Shown here: positions 19,539 through 29,683 of the stretch, piece after piece | Layout: each line of letters starts with the position of its first letter | Numbering within the stretch: the stretch's first letter is position 1 | NCBI GenBank assembly: GCA_947446605.1 | Contig: CANFHJ010000006.1 | Location: 1 to 45,681, forward strand | Source: Bacteroidota bacterium | Lineage (GTDB): Bacteria > Bacteroidota > Bacteroidia > UKL13-3 | DNA length: 45,681 nt | Reading direction: 5' to 3' | Position numbers and translations under genes: made by a program | The notes under the pieces: model-generated | The model's input: only the letters and a program-made list of their open reading frames with translations | Told to the model about the DNA's origin: nothing | Databases searched by the model: none

Positions 19539-20183
19539 TTATAATTTCTCCCCAAAACTGAGGTCACCAGCATCACCAAGGCCTGGCACAATATAACTAT
19601 TTTCATCGAGGCTAGGATCAACTGCAGCAATAAAGATTTCTGCATCTGGCATATGTTGTTGTATATAAGTTACACCTTGCTCACTTGCAATTAAACTTAC
19701 CAAAATAACTTTGGCAGGTTTACCTTTAGTTAGAAGTGCTTTATAAGCTAGAAACATGCTTCTGCCTGTGGCCAACATCGGGTCAATTAAAATTAAAGTT
19801 CTTCCACTCAAGGAAGGTGTGGCTAAATATTCCACCACAATTTCAAACTCATGTTGGTTGGTATGTTTGCGGTAGGCAGAAATATAGGCATTATCTGCAT
19901 GATCAAAGTAATTTAAAAAGCCTTGGTGCAGGGCTAAACCGGCCCTTAGAACTGTTGCTAATATTGGCTGCTCGGACAATACTTCCATATTACTCAGACC
20001 AAGAGGCGTTTGAATTGAGTTGGCATTTCGAGGCAAAAACTTACTTACTTCATACGCTAAAATCTCACCAATGCGTTCAACATTTTTACGAAAGCGGGCG
20101 CGGTCTCTTTGAATTTCCACATCCCTTAATTCTGCTAAAAAATCATTGATTATGGAGGCTTCATTTGTTAAAATATGGATCAT
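19539..20183 (-). CDS. upp: Uracil phosphoribosyltransferase
   Basis: RAGLALHQGFLNYF; LILIDPMLATGRSM; YIVPGLGDAGDLSFG. Confidence 0.95.
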   Translation of the reverse strand: MIHILTNEASIINDFLAELRDVEIQRDRARFRKNVERIGEILAYEVSKFLPRNANSIQTPLGLSNMEVLSEQPILATVLRAGLALHQGFLNYFDHADNAYISAYRKHTNQHEFEIVVEYLATPSLSGRTLILIDPMLATGRSMFLAYKALLTKGKPAKVILVSLIASEQGVTYIQQHMPDAEIFIAAVDPSLDENSYIVPGLGDAGDLSFGEKL

Positions 20184-20201
20184 ACCATTACAGTTATTAC
20201 A

Positions 20202-20209
20202 CAAAGTTA
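20202..20209 (-). promoter_or_regulatory. Candidate -7 element TAACTTTG for upp
   Basis: CAAAGTTA on + strand (TAnnTTTG on -), about 19 nt upstream of the upp start; -33 not evident. Confidence 0.4.
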
Positions 20210-20265
20210 CAGAAACTTCCTTTCTTTGTTACTTATTTATGAGCCATAATTAAGAGGTAAATCAA

Positions 20266-21690
20266 ATGAAGTTAACGTTTTTAGGTGCAGCCAAACAGGT
20301 AACAGGGAGCATGTATATGCTAAGGCTCAACAATGGCTATACCATATTGGTAGATTGTGGAATGGATTATGAGGTAAAGAAGAACCCCGTTGAGCGGGCC
20401 AATTTATTTCCTTTTGAAGCTGTTGATGTTGATTTGGTTTTACTTACCCATGCCCATATTGATCACTCAGGAAATTTACCAGCATTGGTGAATCATGGAT
20501 TTAGAGGGCATATTATGTGTACGCCGGCAACCGCAGAACTAAGTGGTTATTTATTATATGACTCCGCAAATATTCAATTTCACGATTATAGAAAAAGTTT
20601 GGGTCGATCCAAAAAAGCTAGACGCGACCAAATACCAAAACCATTATTTAGCGAGAAAAATGTTAAACAGACTGTTGAACAATTTTTGACAGTTAATTAC
20701 AATGAAGATTTTCAAATAAATGAAAATATCAGCGTTAAGTTTTTGGAGGCAGGGCATTTATTAGGAGCGGCAAGTATTCTAATTACTGTAAAAGAGGATA
20801 ACAAGACAACTGCTATTGGATTCTCAGGAGATTTGGGCAGAGCCAATAGCAAGTTGGTAAAAAATGGCGAAATATTTGAACAAGCAGATTACCTTGTTAC
20901 AGAATCTACCTATGGTGGCAGAAAACACATTGCCATTGGATCTGCAGAGGAAGAATTGTTGCAGTATATTCAAAAAACTTGCATTGAATTTAGAGGTCGT
21001 TTAATTATCCCTGCATTTAGTGTTGGTAGAACCCAAGCCGTTGTTTTTACCATTAACCAATTAAAGAAAAAAGGCTTGATTCCTAATTGGCTCAAGGTTT
21101 TTGTAGATAGTCCGCTAGCCATAAAAAGCACACCTGTATATGAAAGGCATTCCTATTTATTAAATGAAGAAGCCTTGGCATTTCAAAAAGAACATGGAAG
21201 TTTATTTCATTTTGATGGCATTACCTATTTGGAGGGAATGGATGAGCATGATGAATTATTAAACTATTTTGATCCTTGCATTATCATTTCTGCTGCTGGA
21301 ATGGTTGAGGGTGGCCGTATACAAGAGCATGTGATGAATAATATAGACAACCCCTACTCTACTATTCTTATTGCAGGATTTTGCGCAGAAGGGACCTTAG
21401 GGCACCGTTTATTGCAGGGACAATCTACCATTAGAATTAAAAACACAGATAAGAACGTTTATGCGCAAATAGCAAAAACGGATGTATATAGTTCTCACCC
21501 CGATCATGAAGAGGTATTATCTTATATAAAACGAAGCGCTAACAATTCTAAAAAAGCTGGTAAACCAATTCAAAAGGTGTTTTTAGTACACGGTGAGGAG
21601 CCCCAATTACTTGCAATGAAAAATGCAGTTGAAGCAGAAGGAATTGCAAGTGTGGTGATTCCAAATATGGAGGAAGAATTTATATTATAA
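20266..21690 (+). CDS. MBL-fold/beta-CASP metallo-hydrolase (RNA-processing exonuclease-like)
   Basis: LTHAHIDHSGNLPAL, FLEAGHLLGAASI, FSGDLGR, STYGGR, SSHPDHEE. Confidence 0.93.
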   Translation: MKLTFLGAAKQVTGSMYMLRLNNGYTILVDCGMDYEVKKNPVERANLFPFEAVDVDLVLLTHAHIDHSGNLPALVNHGFRGHIMCTPATAELSGYLLYDSANIQFHDYRKSLGRSKKARRDQIPKPLFSEKNVKQTVEQFLTVNYNEDFQINENISVKFLEAGHLLGAASILITVKEDNKTTAIGFSGDLGRANSKLVKNGEIFEQADYLVTESTYGGRKHIAIGSAEEELLQYIQKTCIEFRGRLIIPAFSVGRTQAVVFTINQLKKKGLIPNWLKVFVDSPLAIKSTPVYERHSYLLNEEALAFQKEHGSLFHFDGITYLEGMDEHDELLNYFDPCIIISAAGMVEGGRIQEHVMNNIDNPYSTILIAGFCAEGTLGHRLLQGQSTIRIKNTDKNVYAQIAKTDVYSSHPDHEEVLSYIKRSANNSKKAGKPIQKVFLVHGEEPQLLAMKNAVEAEGIASVVIPNMEEEFIL

Positions 21691-21691
21691 A

Positions 21692-22621
21692 ATGGATATT
21701 GGTTATTTAGCCGCGGGAATTACACTTGTTAGTTGGACTGTTGGAACTTTTGCGTTTACGCGTGCATCGCAATTAGCAAATCCATCAAGTGTAAATAGAG
21801 TTAGGTTATTATTTGCATTCATTATTTTGAGTGTGTTAACTTGTTTTTATTTAGGAATAAATCCCATTGAATTATTTACTACACCAAATTTTGAACAATA
21901 TTTATGGTTTGGCATATCCGGTTTTATAGGATTAACCTTAGGTGATTATTTTGCCTTTACTGCATACAGCATATTAGGAAGTAGAAGAACGAGTTTATTT
22001 GCTTGCTTTGCGCCTGGCGCAGCATTATTTGCAGCCTATTTTTTAGTAGGGGAACGAATAAATATTGCAGGAATAATTGGCATGCTTATTTCAATTAGCG
22101 GCATTATATTATTGGTATCTTCACGAAAAGAACACAAGGCAGTAGAAAACGAACACAAAGGCAGTTTCAATAAGGGCATCTTATTTGCTGCTTTAGGAGC
22201 TATTTGCCAAGGACTTGGTTTGGTATTAGCTAAAAAGGGATTTAGTTTTTCTGAAAATAATTTTAGCCCTATGTATGCCACATGGATTAGAATGTTTAGC
22301 GCAAGTTTTTTTGTTTATTTAATGGGAACATTTAATGTTCCATTTTGGAAGGAGATGAAGGAAATAATTGGTAATAAAAAAGTAATTCATGCCTTGTTAT
22401 TAGGAACTGTATTTGGTCCAGTAATTGGAGTAAGTTTTTCGCTTTTAGCGGCCAATCATTTAGACGCTTCTGTAGCACAAACAATTTTCACATTGCTTCC
22501 TGCGAGCGTGCTTTTTACGTCTGTTATATTTTTCAAAGAACGCGTACCCTTTTTATCTTATTTGGCCGTTATCATTTCCATTTTAGGAGTGATCGTATTG
22601 GTTTGGAGGAATAATTTTTAA
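21692..22621 (+). CDS. EamA/DMT-family transporter
   Basis: About ten hydrophobic segments in two repeated halves, each EamA-like. Confidence 0.88.
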   Translation: MDIGYLAAGITLVSWTVGTFAFTRASQLANPSSVNRVRLLFAFIILSVLTCFYLGINPIELFTTPNFEQYLWFGISGFIGLTLGDYFAFTAYSILGSRRTSLFACFAPGAALFAAYFLVGERINIAGIIGMLISISGIILLVSSRKEHKAVENEHKGSFNKGILFAALGAICQGLGLVLAKKGFSFSENNFSPMYATWIRMFSASFFVYLMGTFNVPFWKEMKEIIGNKKVIHALLLGTVFGPVIGVSFSLLAANHLDASVAQTIFTLLPASVLFTSVIFFKERVPFLSYLAVIISILGVIVLVWRNNF

Positions 22622-22649
22622 GTTTATCTTATTATTAGGAAATGAGCAA

Positions 22650-22680
22650 AAGGTCACTAGGGTGGGACCCTCGTGACCTT
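22650..22680. repeat. Palindromic hairpin AAGGTCAC-T-AGGGT-GGG-ACCCT-C-GTGACCTT
   Basis: 8 + 5 bp arms with a single T/C mismatch and GGG loop, read directly. Confidence 0.85.
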
Positions 22681-22771
22681 GAATGTGGAAAACAGATAAT
22701 TAACTAATTAAGAGATACTTTACCTGCGTAAATTGTGGATAAAGTAGCTGACTTGAGTCTAATATTGGGTG

Positions 22772-22811
22772 AACTAACCCTTCGAGGGTTAAAACCCTCG
22801 AAGGGTTAGTT
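22772..22811. repeat. Perfect 19-bp inverted repeat AACTAACCCTTCGAGGGTT-AA-AACCCTCGAAGGGTTAGTT
   Basis: Read directly; 40-bp perfect palindrome with 2-nt centre. Confidence 0.92.
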
Positions 22812-22865
22812 GGTAAATTGTAGTTTTAGACATGTTTGGAATTTTGTAGTTTCACCAAAATTATT

Positions 22866-24524
22866 ATGACAAACTCAGACCTAGCAGATATCTTAAAATT
22901 ATACGCTGATTTAAGCGAACTCCATAATGGCAATCCATTCAAAATTAAATCGTTTGCAGCTGCCTCTTTTCGCATAGATAAAATGCCCGAACCACTCTTT
23001 GGGAAATCATTGCAGGAATTGGAAGCCATGGAAGGTGTTGGCAAAAGTATCGCTCAAAAAATTCATGAAATATGCAGTACAAATTCATTTAATGAATTAA
23101 CTGAATTAATAGAAGCAACACCTGAAGGCGTAAGAGACATCATGCGTATTAAGGGAATTGGACCGAAAAAAGTAGCCATTATTTGGAAAGAAATTGGGGT
23201 TGAATCTATTGGTGAATTGCTATATGCTTGTAAAGAAAATAGACTCGCACAATTCAAAGGTTTTGGTTTAAAAACACAAGAAGCTATTATCAAACAAATT
23301 GAATTTATTTTTGTAAGCGCAAATAAATTTCATTACGCAAAAGCATACCCTATTGCCTTAAAACTTCTTAGCATTTTAGAGGAATTTGAAACAATTGAAA
23401 AAGTGGAATTAAGTGGCGAAATACGAAGAAAATTAGAAATCTTAACAGAAATAGAATTGCTCGTTTCAACAGACGACGAAGCATCTTTTAGAGAAGAATG
23501 GCTGCATTTTTTTGGGGAAGATGAAAATGAGGAACAAATAAAATTTGAAGGGTATCCCATTCAATTAACCATTGCTCATCCAGGAGAATTTGTAATGAAA
23601 CAATTTGAAAGAGGTTCTAGCATTGAACATTTTAATGCAATTATGGCTCGGTTCGAACCGAAATCTTTGGACTTTAAAAGTGAAACTGAGATTTATGAAG
23701 CTATAAGATTACCTTTTATCATTTCTGAATACAGAGAAAACAGAGGTGAAATTGAAAAAGCAATTGCAAATAAGCTCCCTAAATTTATTGAATACAGTGA
23801 TTTAAAAGGACCTCTTCACAACCATTCTACATGGAGTGATGGACTACATACCATTGAAACCATGGCCAATTATTGTATTGATAAAGGCTATGAATATTTA
23901 GGCATGGCCGACCATTCTAAAAGTGCATTTTATGCCAGTGGATTATCTGAAGAAAAAGTGATTTTACAACAAGCCGAAATAGCAAAACTCAATCAAAAAT
24001 ATGCTGGCAAATTCAAAATTTTTGCAGGCATAGAATGTGATATTTTATATGATGGTCAGATGGATTATTCAAATGAAATATTAAAAACTTTTGACTACGT
24101 AGTTGCGTCTGTGCACAGCGTTTTAAAAATGACCGAAGAAAAGGCTATGAGTAGATTGATTCGCGCCATCGAAAATCCATATACCACCATTTTAGGCCAC
24201 CCTACTGGACGATTGTTGCTAATGAGAGAAGGTTATCCAATTGACCATAAAAAAATTATTGATGCTTGTGCCGCAAACCATGTTATTATGGAATTAAATG
24301 CCAATCCTTATCGTTTAGATATGGATTGGAGGTATATTGATTATGCCTTAAACAAAGGAGTAATGATTAGTATCAATCCAGATGCACACGAGGTTGAAGG
24401 TTTCAATGATATGTTCTTTGGCGTTGCTGTAGCTAGAAAAGGTGGTCTGAATAAAGAAATGTGTTTTAATGCACAAGATGTAATTTACTTAAGCAATTAT
24501 TTTTTAAAGAAACGCGGCGTTTAA
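22866..24524 (+). CDS. polX: DNA polymerase X family / PHP-domain protein (PolX)
   Basis: N-terminal Pol beta-like helix-hairpin-helix (MEGVGKSIAQKIHEI, IKGIGPKKVAIIWKEIG); C-terminal PHP domain DLKGPLHNHSTWSDGLHTIE, MADHSKSA. Confidence 0.92.
   Translation: MTNSDLADILKLYADLSELHNGNPFKIKSFAAASFRIDKMPEPLFGKSLQELEAMEGVGKSIAQKIHEICSTNSFNELTELIEATPEGVRDIMRIKGIGPKKVAIIWKEIGVESIGELLYACKENRLAQFKGFGLKTQEAIIKQIEFIFVSANKFHYAKAYPIALKLLSILEEFETIEKVELSGEIRRKLEILTEIELLVSTDDEASFREEWLHFFGEDENEEQIKFEGYPIQLTIAHPGEFVMKQFERGSSIEHFNAIMARFEPKSLDFKSETEIYEAIRLPFIISEYRENRGEIEKAIANKLPKFIEYSDLKGPLHNHSTWSDGLHTIETMANYCIDKGYEYLGMADHSKSAFYASGLSEEKVILQQAEIAKLNQKYAGKFKIFAGIECDILYDGQMDYSNEILKTFDYVVASVHSVLKMTEEKAMSRLIRAIENPYTTILGHPTGRLLLMREGYPIDHKKIIDACAANHVIMELNANPYRLDMDWRYIDYALNKGVMISINPDAHEVEGFNDMFFGVAVARKGGLNKEMCFNAQDVIYLSNYFLKKRGV
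23650..23659. repeat. GGTTCGAACC palindrome, copy 4 (inside polX)
   Basis: Exact match; extends to CGGTTCGAACCG. Confidence 0.9.
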
Positions 24525-24532
24525 TTTTGCTC

Positions 24533-27500
24533 CTAACGCATTAAAAATATTTTTCCGGTACCATTCAAAAAGAAAGACGATTCTTCTTTTGCTTTGGTGC
24601 TTCTGGCCTCAATATCTCTGCCTTCAATTTTTGTAAATACCTGGTATAAGTATACACCATTAGCGAGCTTGTCGCCATACTGATCTGTACCATCCCAAGC
24701 AAATTCACTCACATTATTTCCTATGTGAATTGCCCCAAATTCATCTTTACGCACCTCGCGAATTACCTTTCCATTTACAGTTAAAATACGCAATAAAACT
24801 TGATCAGGAACCTTCTCACCTGTTAGGGTAAATACAAAACGGGTTTGTGTTGTGAACGGATTTGGATAAGGATAAAAATGACTAATTGAGCTTTTGTTTA
24901 ATACATTAAAATCTATTTCAAAATCATTATTACCAGCTTTATTGCCGCTAGCATCAATTGCTTGAACTTTCAATGTATACAATCCATCTGGGAGCTTTGA
25001 AGGGGAATAAATTAATTGAGCTTGGTTGCTTTCTGAGGCAGGAATAAATTGCAAATCGCTGCTGCTTAAAAACACACGCTCATAATCAAATTGTTTTGGC
25101 CTTCTGATATACAATTCAAATGTGCTGGTATCCTTTTGAAGTAAGTAGGGATTTTTATCGGTAGAGCTTACCTTAATTATTGGACTTGGTGATACAAAAT
25201 CGCCATTCATGATCCTCTGCCCATCAAAAGTTACTTCAAGAAATGGATTTTGATCATCAGTCTTTACTGTAAAATTCTGTTTATAAAAATTGTTATTGTA
25301 GCTGAGTTCAGGATGCTTTTTATTTGCATTAATATTTATTTGAATTTGGTTCGAACCTCTTAAATAATGCGTACTTTCAGCGATACTAAGAATATTGGTT
25401 TGCAAAGCATTTAATGGCGGAACCTTTACCCATTTAGACATTGGGGTATTTCTATTTTCATCAATAATTTCAAGTAAAGCATCTGTTGAATCAATAGCCG
25501 CACGACCAACATTTACAATTGGAACTTGAATTTTTAAGCTATCTCCTTGTTCAAGGTTGCTTGCATGAAAGGAATAACTACTATTTAAATCTATGCTCAA
25601 TTCGGCAGCGGGATCATAACTAACTTGCCAATAATCTAACTGATGAGGGGTTCTATAATTACTATCTGTAAACCCAAGTTCTAATTTCAAATAAGGATAT
25701 TTTTTTGCATCAATAGCGCTTAAATCAAAAGAAAGACTTGTGATTTTTGAATATAAAATGGTATCAGTACCAACTAGGTTTGTACCAATAATATTTAACC
25801 ACCATCTACCACTAAGCAATGGATCATTTTCAATTAAAGCCAAATTTAAGGAATGGAAATTTGTAGAAGGCCCAATTGGTGCAGAAACAAAACTTCCTGT
25901 AAACCATTTCAATTTAATATTCCTTCTCATCCGCAAGTAAATATCGTCTTGCGGATCTGTAGGATAGGGTGGTAAATGTGGTGCATTTTCAAGCGCATTG
26001 TTATTTACAGTATCCTCAACAGCTAAACCCGGTGCCTCACCCTTTTTGCCTATTAAAGCCCAAGCTGTATTTGCACTTTTAATTTGTTCTATTTTGCTTG
26101 AGCCAATTTTTGAAAACAAGGTTTTTGTGCTTGCTTGCCAATTTGGAATACCAGAACTATAGCGAGAAAACATTGCTACATAATATCCGCTAGGCACAGC
26201 ATCAATGAATTGTTTTAGGTCCAATTCTCCCTGACTTGTATTTGTATTGAAAGTATAATAACGAACACTTTGATCACTTTTATTTTGTTGCACCCAAGAA
26301 CAATTAAATGGATAATTAGGCAATTCATAAGGAAAATCAACTTGAAATGGTTCGAACACCAAAGCAACAGTTCCTTGCGACAAACAATTTCCTACACCAG
26401 CATTTAATAGGTAAGGAATTACCACACCCATTCGGCTATGATCCCAACGCCTGTTCTCCATGCCAAGCACCAATTCATTGTCGCTAAATTCTATTTTTTT
26501 AGCACTATCGTTAAAAGTAATAAAGGTATTTGTTGTGCTGTTTTTTATTTGATCAAATTGGCGTTGGTGCCAACCATGTGGACCATTTTTAACATAGGTA
26601 AAACTCTGCGTAATCCAAACGCCTCCTTGATTTTCGGGCAAATCAAGTTTTGCACGCCAATAAAATGCCATCGAATCAAAACCAGCAATTGGCACATTCC
26701 ATTTTGCGAAATAATTACCTTTAACAATTCCACTATTTTTATAAAAAGGACTAGATGAATTAAATTTCAGAGAAGTATCAATTTCGAAAATATAAGATTC
26801 ATCTTTTGCAAAAGCATTGTTGTTTTGAACCAATAATTGCACAGTATCATCAGAAATTATTTCATAATCCTGCGGCAATATCTTTTGCAAACCGCTGCCA
26901 GGAATAAAATAGGAAAGACTTGCCGCATTATTAGAATAGCTAATTTCGCTTATTTGATGTGTTGGATTAATTTGAACATCGAATGTATTTATTCCAATAT
27001 CCTTTTTCAATAATGGTTTAATCCAAACATAAAAAGTATCCTGGTAATTGGGTGCAATTTGCTTTTCTAATAAATAGTTGACAATAGAATTATCAGGTAA
27101 TTTCCGAGCAACAAGGACATCAATAGAATCTGTTTGTGCCTTTGCCAAATTATGCACTATTACACCAATGGAGAGGGAATCATTTTGAACAGAAGCGTTC
27201 GTTGGAGAAATAAACAAATCTGCATCTGCAATTTTATAATCCGACTTTGTGGGAGAATAAAGTATAAGAGCAGGATCGCCTTGTAATAATATTTGCAAAG
27301 CATGTGAACGCGCAAAAGCTTCATTTGACTGAGCGCTAATTTCCAAAGCCTTCTTTAATTGAGAACCTAATGTAGTACCATATGAAGCTTGTCCCAATTG
27401 ATTGTAAAACTGGTCCATTTGCGCTTCTAAATTATTAGTAAATGTTAAATTGGTATGAGCTAACCAAGCAATTGCTCCTTTGGCATCCGCGCAGATATAA

Positions 27501-29560
27501 TCTTTGCCATAAACAGAACCTGTACCATTTGGATCAACATCATTTGCGTTTCCAATATTGCAGCCATTGAAGTAATAAAAGCTTGGTCGGTGATTAGGCA
27601 ATAAATCTGCAATTCCACCAAAATCCATGTCTAAAACTGTTAATGATCCATGACCATAAAAGGTCATCATATTTATGCCATTATTGAGATGTGCAATTAG
27701 TTTTTCGCGCACTGCATCAGAGACCGGAACTGAATTATTTTTTGAATAGGAAAAAATATTTGCGCCAACAGGTTTGTTTTTTACAATATTTCCAAGACCA
27801 ATTAGCTTATTTCTAAAGGTTGTTTGTAATCCAATATCCTGCCCACCCGAAACATGCAAAAAATCTTTACGCCATTGCTGAATAGAATCAGTATTAGTTT
27901 CATAAAAAATGAGCTTTTGTAAATAGTTATTTGCCTCTAATAAATTGCTGGCAGGAATTCTACCCGTAGCAATGCAAGGTGCACCATTATTGCCAACAAA
28001 TTCATTTGTAAATAAATGATCGGAAGAAGGAACACCAATAGCTGGAACTAAATTTAATATGTTATTTTCTGGATTTGACTTTAATAAATTGTTTTGGTAG
28101 CCTCTTCCCAACAACAATAAATATTCCGGTTTATTTGTTTGTGTTGAAAATAAATAGGCACAAAATCTTTTGATAGCGAGTGGGTGAAAATTACCATAAA
28201 AGAAATAATCTGCCAAATCCTCCGAATATGCCAAATAGGTTGTGTAACGCTGGTTGCGGTATGTTTTATAAGCCTCGGCAACACTTGCCAATTTTTTATT
28301 TGATACAATTAAAAACCCATAATTTAATTGCGGATTCGGAACCGCAAAAGGTACTGAAATTAAAAGTTGAACAGTTAACACCTCTTGCAAATCTTGTAAA
28401 TAAATATTTCTATACGCCGCATCTGAAGGCAACAAAGTCAAAACATTATTTCCTTGTTTCGACCCAATTGTTCGCTTCATGTTTTTCAAATCCCAAATGA
28501 TGGGATTGCTCTTTGCATAATTATTAAACTGGAGCAATGTTTTAGAACCCAATTGTGCTGCGTTCAAACCAAATAAACCTTTTATTGCATTTGCTTCAGC
28601 TGTTGCCTTGTAATTTAATTTTATATAAGACAAGCCAATAAAATCGCTACCAACCGCCAAGTCGTTTATTTCCTCAATTAAGAAAGAAGTGGAATCGCCA
28701 AGCAGGGCAGCGCTTATAGTTCTATAGAATTTTCTTTCTCCATATCCGCGGTAAGTAGTATCTAATAATATTACTGGATTTTGATTATTTGCCAGTATAT
28801 AAATTCGTGTATGGTGATTTGGCAAGGCTTGATTTTCTATAAAAAAATCTGAGGCGCCAATGAGCTTTATTTCAATATTTACATTTTGGCTTGCAATAGC
28901 ATTTGGCGTTTGCATAGTAAACACCCTTGATTGTCCTTGCCCAATAAGCGCACTCATCATTCCTTCTGCATCGCCATATTCCGAAATATAGTATTTCTCT
29001 TGAGCAGGTAAATAAGCACCATAATAGTATTCTTCTTGTGGCGCAATTATTTTTTCTATAGAAAAACTAGTTTCGGGAAGATAATTGCTGTAATCATTAT
29101 CTGAGAAAGACTGCATGCGCATTGGTACAAGAACACTGGTATCCGGCAAAAGTGTAATAAAATATATCCCTGTATCAGAAAACAAACTGTTATAATTATT
29201 TGCTTGTTCTTCTTTAGTGCGAAACAATTCAGCATCCAATTTTCCATCGTTTTTTACCCCATATATCTCAACAAAATCATTGGCATTTAAAATGCCATCG
29301 GCCTCACCTTGAATAAAAACGGCTTGTTCCTTTCCATTAAAAAAACATTGGATTTTTCTTGGATCAAAATTTCCTAAAACCCTAAGCGTAGTGGAATCTA
29401 AATGATATAAGCCGTTTTGAGTAATCTTAAATTTAAAATAAGGCTGATAAGGTCTAATCCATTCAAATCCATAGCTTTTCTGCGCCCAAGCATTTGGGAC
29501 TTGCCAACAAAATGCTAGCAGAAAAAATATAAATTGAAACTGGATTTTAATTTTTCTCAT
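24533..29560 (-). CDS. C25-family peptidase, PorU/PorU2-like type IX secretion sortase homologue with C-terminal FlgD-like domain
   Basis: Catalytic-region motifs MMTFYGHGSLTVLDMDF and FYYFNGCNIGN; C-terminal FYPYPNPFTTQTRFVFTL ... WDGTDQYGDKLANGVYLYQV. Confidence 0.88.
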   Translation of the reverse strand: MRKIKIQFQFIFFLLAFCWQVPNAWAQKSYGFEWIRPYQPYFKFKITQNGLYHLDSTTLRVLGNFDPRKIQCFFNGKEQAVFIQGEADGILNANDFVEIYGVKNDGKLDAELFRTKEEQANNYNSLFSDTGIYFITLLPDTSVLVPMRMQSFSDNDYSNYLPETSFSIEKIIAPQEEYYYGAYLPAQEKYYISEYGDAEGMMSALIGQGQSRVFTMQTPNAIASQNVNIEIKLIGASDFFIENQALPNHHTRIYILANNQNPVILLDTTYRGYGERKFYRTISAALLGDSTSFLIEEINDLAVGSDFIGLSYIKLNYKATAEANAIKGLFGLNAAQLGSKTLLQFNNYAKSNPIIWDLKNMKRTIGSKQGNNVLTLLPSDAAYRNIYLQDLQEVLTVQLLISVPFAVPNPQLNYGFLIVSNKKLASVAEAYKTYRNQRYTTYLAYSEDLADYFFYGNFHPLAIKRFCAYLFSTQTNKPEYLLLLGRGYQNNLLKSNPENNILNLVPAIGVPSSDHLFTNEFVGNNGAPCIATGRIPASNLLEANNYLQKLIFYETNTDSIQQWRKDFLHVSGGQDIGLQTTFRNKLIGLGNIVKNKPVGANIFSYSKNNSVPVSDAVREKLIAHLNNGINMMTFYGHGSLTVLDMDFGGIADLLPNHRPSFYYFNGCNIGNANDVDPNGTGSVYGKDYICADAKGAIAWLAHTNLTFTNNLEAQMDQFYNQLGQASYGTTLGSQLKKALEISAQSNEAFARSHALQILLQGDPALILYSPTKSDYKIADADLFISPTNASVQNDSLSIGVIVHNLAKAQTDSIDVLVARKLPDNSIVNYLLEKQIAPNYQDTFYVWIKPLLKKDIGINTFDVQINPTHQISEISYSNNAASLSYFIPGSGLQKILPQDYEIISDDTVQLLVQNNNAFAKDESYIFEIDTSLKFNSSSPFYKNSGIVKGNYFAKWNVPIAGFDSMAFYWRAKLDLPENQGGVWITQSFTYVKNGPHGWHQRQFDQIKNSTTNTFITFNDSAKKIEFSDNELVLGMENRRWDHSRMGVVIPYLLNAGVGNCLSQGTVALVFEPFQVDFPYELPNYPFNCSWVQQNKSDQSVRYYTFNTNTSQGELDLKQFIDAVPSGYYVAMFSRYSSGIPNWQASTKTLFSKIGSSKIEQIKSANTAWALIGKKGEAPGLAVEDTVNNNALENAPHLPPYPTDPQDDIYLRMRRNIKLKWFTGSFVSAPIGPSTNFHSLNLALIENDPLLSGRWWLNIIGTNLVGTDTILYSKITSLSFDLSAIDAKKYPYLKLELGFTDSNYRTPHQLDYWQVSYDPAAELSIDLNSSYSFHASNLEQGDSLKIQVPIVNVGRAAIDSTDALLEIIDENRNTPMSKWVKVPPLNALQTNILSIAESTHYLRGSNQIQININANKKHPELSYNNNFYKQNFTVKTDDQNPFLEVTFDGQRIMNGDFVSPSPIIKVSSTDKNPYLLQKDTSTFELYIRRPKQFDYERVFLSSSDLQFIPASESNQAQLIYSPSKLPDGLYTLKVQAIDASGNKAGNNDFEIDFNVLNKSSISHFYPYPNPFTTQTRFVFTLTGEKVPDQVLLRILTVNGKVIREVRKDEFGAIHIGNNVSEFAWDGTDQYGDKLANGVYLYQVFTKIEGRDIEARSTKAKEESSFFLNGTGKIFLMR
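25348..25357. repeat. GGTTCGAACC palindrome, copy 5 (inside porU-like gene)
   Basis: Exact sequence match. Confidence 0.9.
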
Positions 29561-29683
29561 TTCTTAAATTGAGCAGAACAGTTAATTGGCTTTATTGCAA
29601 AGTACAAAAAAACATGCAATTATTTGTTTTTAACCATTGCCAAATTCTAACGAAAATCGCTTGAATTATTGCACAAACAAATA

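Noticed and set aside
22684-22742. DnaA-box-like sequences TGTGGAAAA (22684) and TGTGGATAA (22734) near the two palindromes, suggesting a possible origin
   Set aside because: A single exact 9-mer is expected about 0.6 times by chance in a window of this size and composition; no dnaA/dnaN neighbours and no box cluster.
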